Source: Aurantiacibacter zhengii (lineage in GTDB: Bacteria > Pseudomonadota > Alphaproteobacteria > Sphingomonadales > Sphingomonadaceae). From it: a stretch of 64,000 bases of DNA. The first letter of the stretch is position 1. Every line of letters starts with the position of its first letter. A model generated the notes under the pieces. The model searched no databases. It was not told where the DNA came from and saw only the letters and a list, made by a program, of their open reading frames with translations. The DNA lies in assembly GCF_003584125.1 (NCBI RefSeq), contig NZ_QXFL01000001.1, forward strand, positions 620,001-684,000, read 5' to 3'. This document shows, in pieces, positions 53,211 to 62,662 of this stretch. Position numbers and translations under genes: made by a program.

Positions 53211-53585
53211 ATGTCTCAAGCCCGAATCGAACACGTCAACCTGACCGTATCCGACCTCGACAGCTCGATTGCCCTCTTCGAAAAGCTGTGCGGCTGGCAC
53301 GTGCGCATTCGCGATATACACGGCGTGCGAGGCGAGTTTGCCCATGTCGGCGGCGAAGATACCTACCTCGCGCTGTGGGCCGACGGCGCGGATTACTCGG
53401 GCCAGCAAAAGGGCAAGCCTTTGAACCATGTCGGCATCGAGGTTGCCGACCTGGCAGTTGCCGAACGGGTGGTGCTGGACGCCGGGCTCAAGACGTTCAG
53501 CCACGGAAAATACGAGCCCGGCCCGCGAACTTTCTATTTCTTCGACTGGGACGGGATCGAATTCGAAGTGGTAAGCTACGCATGA
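53211..53585 (+). CDS. VOC-superfamily (glyoxalase-like) protein, SoxR target
   Basis: The protein (124 residues) is a single VOC module: IEHVNLTVSDLDSSIALFEKLCGW, LNHVGIEVADL, and a metal-type glutamate near the end (GIEFEVVSY). VOC proteins include glyoxalases, antibiotic- and quinone-resistance proteins and dioxygenases; the exact role is unknown. The start at 53211 has CAGGAGA upstream. Control by SoxR suggests defence against redox-active compounds. Confidence 0.85.
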   Translation: MSQARIEHVNLTVSDLDSSIALFEKLCGWHVRIRDIHGVRGEFAHVGGEDTYLALWADGADYSGQQKGKPLNHVGIEVADLAVAERVVLDAGLKTFSHGKYEPGPRTFYFFDWDGIEFEVVSYA

Positions 53586-53601
53586 GGTGAGCGGGACGAC
53601 G

Positions 53602-54987
53602 TCAAAAGGCCTGTTCGTAGACCCGCGAGATGTCGCCATTCCATTCGCCCTGGTACAGGTCGAGCAGGCGCTGGGCGGGCACCTTGCCGCTGGCGACGAT
53701 GTCCTTGAGCGGGGCGAGGAAACCGCTTTCGTTGTCGCCCATGGAGTTCTGGCGGCCACGCGCCACCAGTCCGTCGTGCGCGATGTCGAGCACGTGCCGC
53801 GCCAGATCGCGCAGGGTGCCGCCACGCGGCAGCGGCGCATCGAGCGCCTGCGCGGGCACTGCGTTGCGCAGATGCTCGCGCTCTTCCATCGTCCAGCCCT
53901 TCACCAGGTCCCACGCTGCATCGAGCGCCGCATCATCGTAGAGCAGGCCGACCCACAGGGCGGGAAGAGCGCAGATGCGGTTCCACGGACCGCCGTCGGC
54001 ACCGCGCATTTCGAGGAAGCTTTTCAGGCGCACCTCCGGGAAGGCGGTGGAGAGGTGGTCCCACCAGTCGCTCGGCGTCGGCAGTTCGCCCGGAAGCGCG
54101 GGCAGTTCGCCCTTCATGAAGTCGCGAAAGCTTTGCCCGGCGGCATTGATGTAGGTGCCGTCCCGGTAGACGAAGTACATCGGCACATCGAGCATGTAGT
54201 CGACGTAGCGTTCGTAGCCGAAATCATCGTCGAACACGAAAGGCAGCATCCCGGTGCGGTGCGGATCGGTGTCCGACCAGATGTGGCTGCGGTATGATAG
54301 GAAGCCGTTGGGCTTGCCCTCTGTAAAAGGCGAATTGGCGAACAGCGCGGTGGCCAGCGGTTGCAGCGCCAGGCCAGTGCGGAATTTCTTCGCCATGTCG
54401 GCTTCGCTGGAATAATCGAGATTCACCTGGATCGTGCAGGTGCGCAGCATCATGTCGAGGCCCAAGTTGCCGACGCGCGGCATGTGGTTGCGCATGATTT
54501 CGTAGCGCTGCTTGGGCATGATCGGCAGGTCCTCGCGCGCCTTGTCCGGCCACATGCCGAGGCCCAGGAAACCCACGCCGCACGCCTCGCCCACCAGCTT
54601 GCACTGGTCGAGGTGGCGGCCGGTTTCGGCGCAGGTCTGGTGCAGCGTTTCCAGCGGCGCGCCCGACAGCTCTAGCTGGCCGGCAGGCTCCAGGCTGATC
54701 GTGCCGTCGCTGCCGCTCATGGCAATGGTGTTGACGGTGCCGTCCGGCCCGCGCTCTTCCACCGGCTCCCACCCGAACTGGCGCATCGACATCAGGATGT
54801 CGCGAATGCCGCCGTCCTCGGCATAGGTCGGAGCGCGGAAATCGGCAGTCCTGAAAACGAGCTTCTCGTGTTCCGTGCCGATTCGCCACTGCTCGCGGGG
54901 CTTTTCGCCAGCCTGCATCGGGGCGACCAGCTGGTCGCGGCTTTCGATCACGGGCTCCTGGCCCTCTGATGCCTTGCGCGTGCTCAT
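53602..54987 (-). CDS. gshA: Glutamate-cysteine ligase (plant/alphaproteobacterial type)
   Basis: It joins glutamate and cysteine with ATP, the first and limiting step of glutathione synthesis. The protein (461 residues) shows QWRIGTEHEKLVF, ISLEPAGQLELSGAP, MLRTCTIQVNLDY and FLEMRGADGGPWNRI, typical of the plant-like GCL type. It converges on the VOC gene with 16 bp between. Its product serves the several GST-like enzymes in the window and may feed EgtB. Confidence 0.94.
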   Translation of the reverse strand: MSTRKASEGQEPVIESRDQLVAPMQAGEKPREQWRIGTEHEKLVFRTADFRAPTYAEDGGIRDILMSMRQFGWEPVEERGPDGTVNTIAMSGSDGTISLEPAGQLELSGAPLETLHQTCAETGRHLDQCKLVGEACGVGFLGLGMWPDKAREDLPIMPKQRYEIMRNHMPRVGNLGLDMMLRTCTIQVNLDYSSEADMAKKFRTGLALQPLATALFANSPFTEGKPNGFLSYRSHIWSDTDPHRTGMLPFVFDDDFGYERYVDYMLDVPMYFVYRDGTYINAAGQSFRDFMKGELPALPGELPTPSDWWDHLSTAFPEVRLKSFLEMRGADGGPWNRICALPALWVGLLYDDAALDAAWDLVKGWTMEEREHLRNAVPAQALDAPLPRGGTLRDLARHVLDIAHDGLVARGRQNSMGDNESGFLAPLKDIVASGKVPAQRLLDLYQGEWNGDISRVYEQAF

Positions 54988-55050
54988 GGGTGCAAGCCTC
55001 TAGCGGAACAATGGCGATTGGCCACCAGCAATTTGTGTGGGCGGGCCCTG

Positions 55051-55830
55051 TCAGCCATCGCCATCCCAATCGCCGGCCAGCCCCATCCATAGCGCGGTGG
55101 CGGCAAGCGCGGCGGTTTCCCCTCGCAGTATCCGCGGACCCAGCGAGATGGGCCGCGCCTGCGGATGAGCGCGGATGGCCGCGCGTTCGGCATCGTCGAA
55201 ACCGCCCTCGGGCCCGGTAAGGATCGCGGCCTTGTGCGCGCCCTCCCCGCGCTCGGGATACTTCGTGAAAGTGAAGGCTTCTGCGGCTGGCCGTCCGCCC
55301 TCCTCGTCGGCGAAGAACATCAGGCGATCTGCGGGCCATTCGCGCAGCAGCGCATCGAGCTTCTGCGGCGCAGCCAGCGAAGGCAGCGCGGTGCGCGCGC
55401 ACTGCTCTGCCGCTTCGGTGACGATCGCACGCGCGCGCTCCGGGTTCAGTTTGTCTGCCACGCACCGGCGCGTGATGACGGGGTGGATGGCGGCAACGCC
55501 CAGTTCCGTGGCCTTTTCCAGCACCATGTCGAACCGGTCTTTCTTCAGGAGTGCCGGGCACAGCCAGAAATCGGGCACAGCTTCGCGCTCGCGCAGTTTT
55601 TCGGTCACCGACAGGGTGACGGAGCGCTTACCGACGTTCTCGACCGTGGCAAGCCACTCGCCGGTACGGTCATCGCACAGTATCACGGCATCGCCCGTGG
55701 ATACGCGCATCACCTTGGCCAGGTAATGTCCCTGCTGCCCGTCGATGCTAAGCGAGTCCCCAGCAGACAGGGCATTCTCCACGAACAGGCGCGGGGCGGA
55801 CTTGGGCGGCCATGCGGGTGTAGCGGGCAT
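55051..55830 (-). CDS. rsmE: 16S rRNA (uracil-1498-N3)-methyltransferase RsmE
   Basis: The protein (259 residues) is a SPOUT-fold methyltransferase. The N-terminal PUA-like domain (GQQGHYLAKVMRVSTGDAV) is followed by the SAM-binding knot with ILTGPEGGFDDAE and LGPRILRGETAA. It methylates U1498 of 16S rRNA. The start at 55830 is the family start; an upstream in-frame ATG at 55857 is unlikely. It lies 63 bp from gshA on the same strand. Confidence 0.93.
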   Translation of the reverse strand: MPATPAWPPKSAPRLFVENALSAGDSLSIDGQQGHYLAKVMRVSTGDAVILCDDRTGEWLATVENVGKRSVTLSVTEKLREREAVPDFWLCPALLKKDRFDMVLEKATELGVAAIHPVITRRCVADKLNPERARAIVTEAAEQCARTALPSLAAPQKLDALLREWPADRLMFFADEEGGRPAAEAFTFTKYPERGEGAHKAAILTGPEGGFDDAERAAIRAHPQARPISLGPRILRGETAALAATALWMGLAGDWDGDG

Positions 55831-55855
55831 GGTTTCGCCTTTAGCCACAATCCTC

Positions 55856-55875
55856 ATCCCGGCGAAAGCCGGGAT
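55856..55875. repeat. REP-like palindrome
   Basis: ATCCCGGCGAAAGCCGGGAT is a near-perfect 20-bp palindrome, and an inverted relative (GGCTTTCGCCGGGG) lies at about 55901-55914. Elements of this kind, CCCGGC-GAAA-GCCGGG, are widespread between genes in sphingomonads and other GC-rich bacteria. It separates rsmE and ubiA. Confidence 0.7.
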
Positions 55876-55938
55876 CTCGTTCGGATTGGCGAAAGATCAC
55901 GGCTTTCGCCGGGGTGGCCTGCAGGGTATGGCCGCCTC

Positions 55939-56850
55939 ATGTCCGCCGAGACCATCACGCCAGACAGCGAACACCGCTCGCTTGCCGAGCGCCTGCCCCA
56001 GCCCATGCGCGACTATGCGCTGCTGGCGCGGTTCGACAGGCCGATCGGGTGGTGGCTGCTGTTCTGGCCCTGTGCGTGGGGCACGTGGCTGGCAGGTGCG
56101 GGTCTGCAATGGCAGCTGGTCGCATGGTTCCTGCTGGGGAGCATCGCCATGCGCTCTGCCGGTTGCGTCTACAACGACATCGTCGACCGCGATCTGGACA
56201 AGAGCGTTGCCCGAACGGCCAGCCGACCCATCGCCAGCGGAAGGGTCAGCCCACGGGCCGCATGGGCGTGGCTGCTGGTGCTGTGCGGCCTCGGGCTGGT
56301 GGTGCTGTTGCAACTGCGTTGGCAAGCCCAGCTGGTGGCCCTCGGTAGCCTTGCGCTGGTGGCAGCCTATCCCTTCATGAAGCGTATCACATGGTGGCCA
56401 CAGGCGTGGCTGGGGCTGGTGTTCACCTGGGGCGCGCTGGTGGGCTGGTTTGCCTTGCGGGGCGACATGCTGGGCGTGCCCCTGGCCCTGTATGCCGGCG
56501 CGTTCTTCTGGTGCATGGGATACGATACGATATATGCCATGCAGGACCGGGAAGATGATGCGCTGGTGGGGATCAAGTCCTCTGCCCTTCGCCTCGGCAA
56601 GCAGGTAAAGCCCGGTGTGGCGGTATTCTACGCGGCTGCCGTCGCCCTGTGGGCCTTCGCCTTCTGGCAATTGCGCGGAGACTGGGTGGCGCTGCTGGCG
56701 CTTGCTCCCGCGGCGCTGCACCTTGGCTGGCAAGTGGTGACGCTGGACGGCGGCGATCCCGCCAATCCGCTCGATCGTTTCCGCTCCAACCGCTGGACAG
56801 GCGCGCTGGTGGCGGCTGCTTGCTTTGTCGTGGGAAATGCGGGCGGCTAG
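55939..56850 (+). CDS. ubiA: 4-hydroxybenzoate polyprenyltransferase UbiA
   Basis: UbiA attaches the polyprenyl tail to 4-hydroxybenzoate in ubiquinone synthesis. The protein (303 residues) has about eight membrane helices and both Asp-rich motifs, NDIVDRDLD and DREDD (in YAMQDREDDAL). ATG at 55939 matches the family start. It converges on the ICMT gene with 3 bp between. Ubiquinone also serves the reaction centre as QA/QB in this group. Confidence 0.95.
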   Translation: MSAETITPDSEHRSLAERLPQPMRDYALLARFDRPIGWWLLFWPCAWGTWLAGAGLQWQLVAWFLLGSIAMRSAGCVYNDIVDRDLDKSVARTASRPIASGRVSPRAAWAWLLVLCGLGLVVLLQLRWQAQLVALGSLALVAAYPFMKRITWWPQAWLGLVFTWGALVGWFALRGDMLGVPLALYAGAFFWCMGYDTIYAMQDREDDALVGIKSSALRLGKQVKPGVAVFYAAAVALWAFAFWQLRGDWVALLALAPAALHLGWQVVTLDGGDPANPLDRFRSNRWTGALVAAACFVVGNAGG

Positions 56851-56853
56851 ACG

Positions 56854-58209
56854 CTATTCGGCGGGCTGCGGGGCGGCATCCGGCTTGCGCGGGTTGGCCG
56901 CGCGGAAGAAGCGCGACAGGCGCGAAGTGATGACGCCATTCTCTTCCATCCAGTCGTAATAGGCGCGGTACTTCTCATCCTCGGCCAGCAGGTGTGCCTC
57001 TTCCGTCCGCGCGCGCCAGTAATATATGCCGCTCACGCAGGCGAGGAAAACCGTGTTGCGGATGGCGTCCGTCAGCGAATCCGATGTGACCAGGAAGGGC
57101 ATGTAGCAGAACCACCAGAAGGCGTTTTTCGACAGGTAGGCCGGATGCCGCGTATAGCGATAAGGCCCGTTGGTGATGACACCGCGGTAGGTAAGGTTCG
57201 AGAAGCGGATGCCAAAAGCGACCGTCGCCCAGGCGTAAATCCCCGTCAGGAAGACCAGCAAAGCGGCCCACAAGTAAAGCATCGGAGCGTTGCCCGCGAA
57301 CCAGAAGGCCCAGTCGGCAGTGTTGTATTCGTACTGGATCACCCCTCCGTTGCCCATGATGCCATAGACGAACGGGGGATAGCACAGCAGCGCCGCTACC
57401 CAGCCCGCGAAGAAGGGATTGCCGCTGCGGATATGCGCGTCGAGCGGGCGCAGCGTAAGCAGGTAGCCGACCGTGCCGATCTGCACGTCGATCACGAACA
57501 GCAGCTCGAACAGCGTCACGCCCAGCCGCACCGGATCGTGTACGATATCGGCACCGTTGGCCTCCACCACGGCAGCGAAGCCCGGAGGCAGGATGCCGAT
57601 CATGAACGCGCTGAAGAACCCCTTGATGATCCAGGCGCGCCAGTGCTTCTTCACCTGCTCGCCGTCCCACGCCTCGCGTCCGACAAGCATGGCCCCAAAG
57701 TGCCAGCAGTGATCCTTCGGGTTCACCATCACCCGGTCGATCCAGATCATGTAGGGGACGGAAAGGACGAACATGGGCACCACGGCCCAGCCGATCACCT
57801 GCATCGCGAAGAGGTAGTTCCCCTCCCAGTACCACCGGCCAAGCATGTAGAACGCGCCAATGATGAACCAGGTGGCCCAAAGCCCCGCAAGCTTGGTGAT
57901 CGAGATGTCGACCACCTCGGACACCGATCGCCTTCGCGACCAGTCGATGCCGGTGGAGGTATTGCGGTGGACCTTTTCGACCAGCAGCGACCATGCCGCC
58001 ATCGCCAGGCCCGTGAGCACCATTGTCGCCAGCGCGGCATTGGGACCCGACAGGCGTCCGCGCTCGTTCGCCCAGCCCATCATTTCGCAGATTTCGGGCC
58101 AACCGCGTGCGAATACGATACAGGCTAGCAGCGTGACGAGCCCTACAAGGCCCACCCACGGGGATACATCGCTAACCGGTGGCCGCGACTTGTGCGTCTG
58201 CGCGTTCAT
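56854..58209 (-). CDS. Large isoprenylcysteine carboxyl methyltransferase (ICMT)-family membrane protein
   Basis: The protein (451 residues) has about ten hydrophobic segments. Only the last third is a recognisable ICMT/DUF1295-type SAM methyltransferase (YRGVITNGPYRYTRHPAYLS, then EEAHLLAEDEKYRAYYDW). The first two thirds (residues 1-300) form a multi-helix domain that I do not recognise, with an aromatic-rich N-terminal region (GRWYWEGNYLF). Substrate unknown: phospholipids, quinones or a surface glycolipid are possible. Confidence 0.75.
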   Translation of the reverse strand: MNAQTHKSRPPVSDVSPWVGLVGLVTLLACIVFARGWPEICEMMGWANERGRLSGPNAALATMVLTGLAMAAWSLLVEKVHRNTSTGIDWSRRRSVSEVVDISITKLAGLWATWFIIGAFYMLGRWYWEGNYLFAMQVIGWAVVPMFVLSVPYMIWIDRVMVNPKDHCWHFGAMLVGREAWDGEQVKKHWRAWIIKGFFSAFMIGILPPGFAAVVEANGADIVHDPVRLGVTLFELLFVIDVQIGTVGYLLTLRPLDAHIRSGNPFFAGWVAALLCYPPFVYGIMGNGGVIQYEYNTADWAFWFAGNAPMLYLWAALLVFLTGIYAWATVAFGIRFSNLTYRGVITNGPYRYTRHPAYLSKNAFWWFCYMPFLVTSDSLTDAIRNTVFLACVSGIYYWRARTEEAHLLAEDEKYRAYYDWMEENGVITSRLSRFFRAANPRKPDAAPQPAE

Positions 58210-58302
58210 CCCCGCCCTGATAGGCGCGAAGGGTTAAAGGGCGGGTAACACCCGGACCATTTTCAACCGGGACGTCCCGCGGCGGGACAAATGCCCCTGG
58301 CG

Positions 58303-59670
58303 TCAGCGGTAGGCGTGGATCCTGCCCTTGTCGTCGAGGATATAGAGCATGTTGTTCGCCACGACCGGAGGCAGCGAAACGCCATCGTCCAGGCGGGTGA
58401 AATCAAACACCTCTCCGGTCATCACATCCAGGCTCTTCACATAGCCGCGACTGCTGGCAACCCACAGACGTCCGCTGGCCAGCACCGGACCGGTCCAGAA
58501 GATCGGCCCTTCGCGATCTTCCGCGTCGCGCCAGCGGTCAAGCTGGGTGATCCAGCGGATACGACCGGTTCCCCGCTGGATGGCGAGAAGCTGCGCCTCG
58601 TCGGTCAGCGTAAACACCCATTCGCCGATAACCGTTGGCGTGGAAATCCCTGCCAGCGTTAGTTCCCAGATGCGTTGGCCCGTCAGCAGTTCATAGGCCG
58701 CCATGCGACCGCCCTGACCAAGCGCATAGACGCGGCCCTGGTCGATGATGGGATCGGCGTCGACGTCGGTCAGCGTGCCGACCTGCGTGCTGATGGAAGT
58801 GCGCGCCAGCGCGTCGGACCACAGTTCGCGCCCGTTTTCGTAACGGTAGGCAACCAGTTCGCCGGTGGAGAACCCGGCGACAACGGTGCCCTGCGCGGCG
58901 GCAGGAGCAGCCACGCCGAACACGCCGGACTGACCGGAGGCAGCGGCACGCTGCCACACGATTGCGCCGTCTTCCGTGCGCAGCGCGAAAACCTGGTTAT
59001 CCTGCGTCATCACGAACACTTCGTTGAACGCGATTGTCGGTCCGCCGCGCAGCGGACCGGCGGGCTTCACGCGCCAGATTTCCGCACCGGTCTCCGCATC
59101 CAGGGCAACCACGTCGCCCACGCCGTTCGTCGCGTAGACGCGGCCTTCGTTATAGGCAGCACCGCCGCCGAAGGTCGCATCCTCCAGGTCGCCGGTCACC
59201 TCGATCTGGTGCCGCCACCGGCGCGCACCCGTTTGCGCGTCGAAAGCGTGAATTTCCGCCTGGGTATCGACCACGAACAGCTTTCCCGCACCTACGACCG
59301 GCGAGGCCGCAAGGCGGCGCGTCTTCGTCGTACCGGAAATGCTGGCGGTCCACGCCCGCGCGGGATTGTTCGACAGTGTCACATGACCTGCCACCTTGGC
59401 CGCGTTGCCACCAGCCTGCGGCCAGGTTTCGTTGGTGGTTGCGGTCGGCACGACGACCGTCACATTGGCCAGCGCCGGGTCGGCGGAGATATCGGTCGCG
59501 ATGCGCGAAAGGATCGGAATACGGTTGCCGTTCGTGGGCGTTTCGTCATCGTCCTTTCCGCCGCCAAACAGACCGCCGGCACAGCCAGCCAGAGCTAGGG
59601 CCATCAGCGGAGCGGCGATTCGGGTCGCCCATGTACGGTTCGGGCGGCGCAGGTTCATCATCGTTTTCAT
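58303..59670 (-). CDS. bamB: Outer-membrane assembly factor BamB
   Basis: The protein (455 residues) has a lipobox (MALALAGC) and an eight-bladed PQQ-type beta-propeller, shown by repeated GRVYA-TNGVGDVVALDAETG-type blades (IHAFDAQTGARRW, VVALDAETGAEIW). BamB supports BamA in inserting outer-membrane proteins. It is preceded by the yfgM-like gene with an 8-bp gap, the usual yfgM-bamB order. The normal partner der is not seen downstream. Confidence 0.92.
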   Translation of the reverse strand: MKTMMNLRRPNRTWATRIAAPLMALALAGCAGGLFGGGKDDDETPTNGNRIPILSRIATDISADPALANVTVVVPTATTNETWPQAGGNAAKVAGHVTLSNNPARAWTASISGTTKTRRLAASPVVGAGKLFVVDTQAEIHAFDAQTGARRWRHQIEVTGDLEDATFGGGAAYNEGRVYATNGVGDVVALDAETGAEIWRVKPAGPLRGGPTIAFNEVFVMTQDNQVFALRTEDGAIVWQRAAASGQSGVFGVAAPAAAQGTVVAGFSTGELVAYRYENGRELWSDALARTSISTQVGTLTDVDADPIIDQGRVYALGQGGRMAAYELLTGQRIWELTLAGISTPTVIGEWVFTLTDEAQLLAIQRGTGRIRWITQLDRWRDAEDREGPIFWTGPVLASGRLWVASSRGYVKSLDVMTGEVFDFTRLDDGVSLPPVVANNMLYILDDKGRIHAYR

Positions 59671-59678
59671 ACTCGCTT

Positions 59679-60470
59679 CTATTCGACCAGCTCGACCGAG
59701 GTATCTTCCGGTGCCTGGCCAGTCAGTTCGGCCAGGGTGGCATCGACATCCTCGATGGCATCGAAGCCCAGCAACCCGGCAAGCTGCCGCGTGCGGCTGC
59801 GAATGGATTGAGGCACATCTTCATTGCCCGACAGGGCCACCAGCAGGGCGCCGGCCTCGTCGGTCTTGTTCTGATCCAGGTAGGCGTGCGCCACCAGTTC
59901 GCCGGCGCTGCCGTAATAGGGACTGTCAGGCACCGCGAGCGGCCCCACGCGGTCGATCACTTCCTGTGGGTCCATCTCGTCATATCGCGCCGTCACGCTG
60001 CGGATGGTGGCGATGTTGCGGATTTCCTCGGGCAGGTCGCCATCGCTGGCGATTCCATCGTAGAGCGTGCCCGCTTCCTGCGTATCGCCGCGTTCCATCG
60101 CGATCCCGGCGCGCAGCATTGCGGCCATGGCCGCTGCGCCGCCTTCGCCATCTGCCAGTGCAGCCAGTTCCTGATCGGCTGCGTCGCTGTTGCCTGCATC
60201 CAGCTTGTCGATTGCCAGCACCAGCTCTTCGGATTGCCTCTCCAGGTCACTTTCCCGCTCGTGCTGCCACCACAGGAACCCGGCAAAGGCCGCCATGACC
60301 ACCACGAAGGCGATTGCCAGTGGCACACCAAATTTCTTGGCGAAATTGCCCACTTCGTCCTGGCGAACGGCCTCGTCCACCTCGCGCATGAGCATATCCT
60401 GCTCTGCGTCGGCGCGCCCCTGCGACTTTGAACGGGCTGGCAAATTGGGGTTGGTCGGTTCTTTGGCCAC
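59679..60470 (-). CDS. YfgM-like membrane-anchored TPR protein
   Basis: The protein (263 residues) has a cytoplasmic N-terminus, one membrane helix (LAIAFVVVMAAFAGFLWWQ, residues 51-69) and a periplasmic TPR-like helical domain (AAAMAAMLRAGIAMERGDTQ; AHAYLDQNKTDEAGALLVAL). YfgM links the Sec translocon to periplasmic chaperones. It starts with GTG and lies directly upstream of bamB. Confidence 0.87.
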   Translation of the reverse strand: MAKEPTNPNLPARSKSQGRADAEQDMLMREVDEAVRQDEVGNFAKKFGVPLAIAFVVVMAAFAGFLWWQHERESDLERQSEELVLAIDKLDAGNSDAADQELAALADGEGGAAAMAAMLRAGIAMERGDTQEAGTLYDGIASDGDLPEEIRNIATIRSVTARYDEMDPQEVIDRVGPLAVPDSPYYGSAGELVAHAYLDQNKTDEAGALLVALSGNEDVPQSIRSRTRQLAGLLGFDAIEDVDATLAELTGQAPEDTSVELVE

Positions 60471-60598
60471 TATCTGTCGATCATGCTGGATTTGATATCA
60501 AGCCGCGCTCTTTAACGGATGGCACAGGCTTTTCAATCGAAGAGGCGAGAGTGTCCCCGCCGGGGTGAACGCCCCATGAAGGGCCAACCTGCGCCAAG

Positions 60599-61738
60599 TC
60601 ACTGGCCTCGCGGATATTTCTGCATTAGCCCCCAGTAAAGCGCGCGATAACGTTCGATCATGCGCCGCTCGTCGAACTCCTCGCGCGCCTTCTGCCGGTT
60701 CGCCTGCCCCATGCGTTTGCGCAGGGCGGGATCGTTTGCCAGCCGCGTCAGCGACTTTCTCAGCGCGTCCTCGTCGCCTGCATCGACAAGTGCGGGGCCA
60801 TTGTCGCTTGCCACCATGGAGCCGATGTCGCCCACGCGCGGCGCGACGACGGGCAGTCCGGCAGCCATCGCTTCGACCACGGAGATCGGAAACTGTTCGG
60901 AATGGCTGGACAATGCAAACATGTCGAACAGTCCCACCAGCTTCGCCGGTTCCGCTACGAAACCGGGCAGGTGCACGCGGTCTTCCACGCCGCGGCGCTC
61001 CGCCTCTGCCAGCAGGGCGTCGCGCTCCGGCCCCTCCCCCGCGATCACCAGCTGCCATTCGGGCGGCATCCATTCCATCGCCCGCACCAGCATGTCGAGC
61101 TGCTTCACCGTGCGAAGACCCGCCATCGTCCCGAGCCAGAACTCGCCCTTGTGCTTGATGAGACCGGGAAGGATATCGCGCTTGGGCGGCGCGGCGAACG
61201 CACGGGTATCGATGCCGTTGGGAATACGCCGCACGCGGGTGCGCGGCTGGCTCCAGACGTTCAGAGCGATATCCTCGAGGGTGGCGGATGGCACCACCAG
61301 CGCCGCCGTGCGTCCTAGCGCGATCTTGCGATACCAGTTGCGCCGCTTCTTCAGGCGGTTCGCCTCGTCCTCGTTGAAGCCATCCTCATGATGCACCAGC
61401 GGCGGCAGCTTGAAGGCGTCGGCGAATACGGTGTGCGCCATTACCGCGTCGATCGCGCCCCAGTTGTAGGTGCAGACAAGGTCGTAGCCCGCCATCGCTT
61501 TCGCCAGTGCCGCCAGCCGTCCCGGAGTGGGTTTGCCGCCCAGGGCAGGGAATTTTGGCCACGACACGCGCGCCTTCTTGCCCAGCATCTGCGCAGCCCC
61601 GCGCCTTTCCAGGTCACCCGAGACAATCGCGTGGTCCACGTCCTTGCCCCATTCGTTGATGAGGCGGACATTGCGCAGTTCCTTGCCGCCGGCATCGAAG
61701 GTGGAATGCAGGTGCAGGATTTTCGGCGTCTTGCTCAT
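60599..61738 (-). CDS. Family 4 glycosyltransferase
   Basis: The protein (379 residues) has the GT-B fold. The N-terminal half begins KILHLHSTFDAGGKELRN, and the C-terminal half carries the nucleotide-sugar motif SSHSEQFPISVVEAMAAGLPVVA with the EX7E glutamates. It transfers a sugar in surface-polysaccharide or glycolipid synthesis. Its start overlaps the upstream hydrolase stop (ATGA), so the two are coupled. Target unknown. Confidence 0.9.
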   Translation of the reverse strand: MSKTPKILHLHSTFDAGGKELRNVRLINEWGKDVDHAIVSGDLERRGAAQMLGKKARVSWPKFPALGGKPTPGRLAALAKAMAGYDLVCTYNWGAIDAVMAHTVFADAFKLPPLVHHEDGFNEDEANRLKKRRNWYRKIALGRTAALVVPSATLEDIALNVWSQPRTRVRRIPNGIDTRAFAAPPKRDILPGLIKHKGEFWLGTMAGLRTVKQLDMLVRAMEWMPPEWQLVIAGEGPERDALLAEAERRGVEDRVHLPGFVAEPAKLVGLFDMFALSSHSEQFPISVVEAMAAGLPVVAPRVGDIGSMVASDNGPALVDAGDEDALRKSLTRLANDPALRKRMGQANRQKAREEFDERRMIERYRALYWGLMQKYPRGQ

Positions 61739-62601
61739 GCCCTCGCCACCTTGCCCAGCAGCCGTGCGATGGCTTCCAGCGCGGCGGGTTCTTCTAATGT
61801 GGGGGCATGGCCGACGCCGGGAACGGTGACCGTTTCCATCCCTTCGACCTCTTCACCCATGCGCCGGAAAGTGGCCTCCGAAAGCAGATCAGACAGCTCA
61901 CCGCGCAGGGCCAGCAGCGGTTTGCTCCCCAGCGACCTGAGCGCGGGCCACAAATCTACCTCTATGCCCGCTCCCGGCTGTGCAAAGGGCATGGCGATCT
62001 TCATGTCGTAGTCGTAAGCGATGCGGCCATTTCCCGAAACGCACATCAGCCGCTTGGTATGGCGTAGCCAGTCCTCGATCCCGTATTCGGGATAGATATG
62101 CTGGGAACTGTCGCGCATGGCCCATGCGGCGTGCATCCAAGTGGGGTAGCTGCGCCCCTGGCCCACGTAATCCCTGATACGCTGCAACCCCGCTTCCTCG
62201 ATAGCCGGACCGACATCGTTGATGACGGCACCGGCGATGTTCACGCCCGACTGCGCCAGCAGCATGGTGATGATCCCGCCCAGCGACGTTCCCACCAGAA
62301 CGACTTCGTCCAGCCCTGCTTGCTCGATCAGGGCGGTCACGTCCTCCACGTAGTTTGCGGGGGTGTAGCTGGCAGGATCCTTGGCATAGTCACTCTGCCC
62401 GCGTCCGCGCAGGTCTGGCGCAATCACCCGCCACTCGCCGGAGAAGGTTTCCGCCAGAGGCTCGAAATCGCGGGCGTTGCGAGTCAGGCCGGAGATGCAG
62501 ACTATCGGCGGGCGATCGTCCCGCCCGGGATAGTCCCGATAATGCAGCACCAGTCCGTCGCTGCTTTCCCACGTGCCCGTCGAATAGGCGGCGTCGCTCA
62601 A
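61735..62601 (-). CDS. Alpha/beta hydrolase
   Basis: The protein (288 residues) has an alpha/beta-hydrolase fold with oxyanion region ISGLTRNARDFEP, the nucleophile elbow VGTSLGGIITM (Ser in GTSLGG), and the catalytic His in VPGVGHAPTLEEP. The chosen TTG at 62601 has AAGGGG 6 nt upstream; no in-frame ATG is near, and the frame to 62874 overlaps selO on the other strand. It is coupled to the glycosyltransferase (ATGA). Confidence 0.85.
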   Translation of the reverse strand: MSDAAYSTGTWESSDGLVLHYRDYPGRDDRPPIVCISGLTRNARDFEPLAETFSGEWRVIAPDLRGRGQSDYAKDPASYTPANYVEDVTALIEQAGLDEVVLVGTSLGGIITMLLAQSGVNIAGAVINDVGPAIEEAGLQRIRDYVGQGRSYPTWMHAAWAMRDSSQHIYPEYGIEDWLRHTKRLMCVSGNGRIAYDYDMKIAMPFAQPGAGIEVDLWPALRSLGSKPLLALRGELSDLLSEATFRRMGEEVEGMETVTVPGVGHAPTLEEPAALEAIARLLGKVARA

Positions 62602-62662
62602 TTCAAGCCCCTTGTATGCGCGCACCTTGCGGGCGCGGTGTCGAAGGCCCACTAATGGATGG

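Noticed and set aside
58274-58288. Palindrome GTCCCGCGGCGGGAC after bamB
   Set aside because: No T tract follows in the bamB direction, so it is not called as a terminator.
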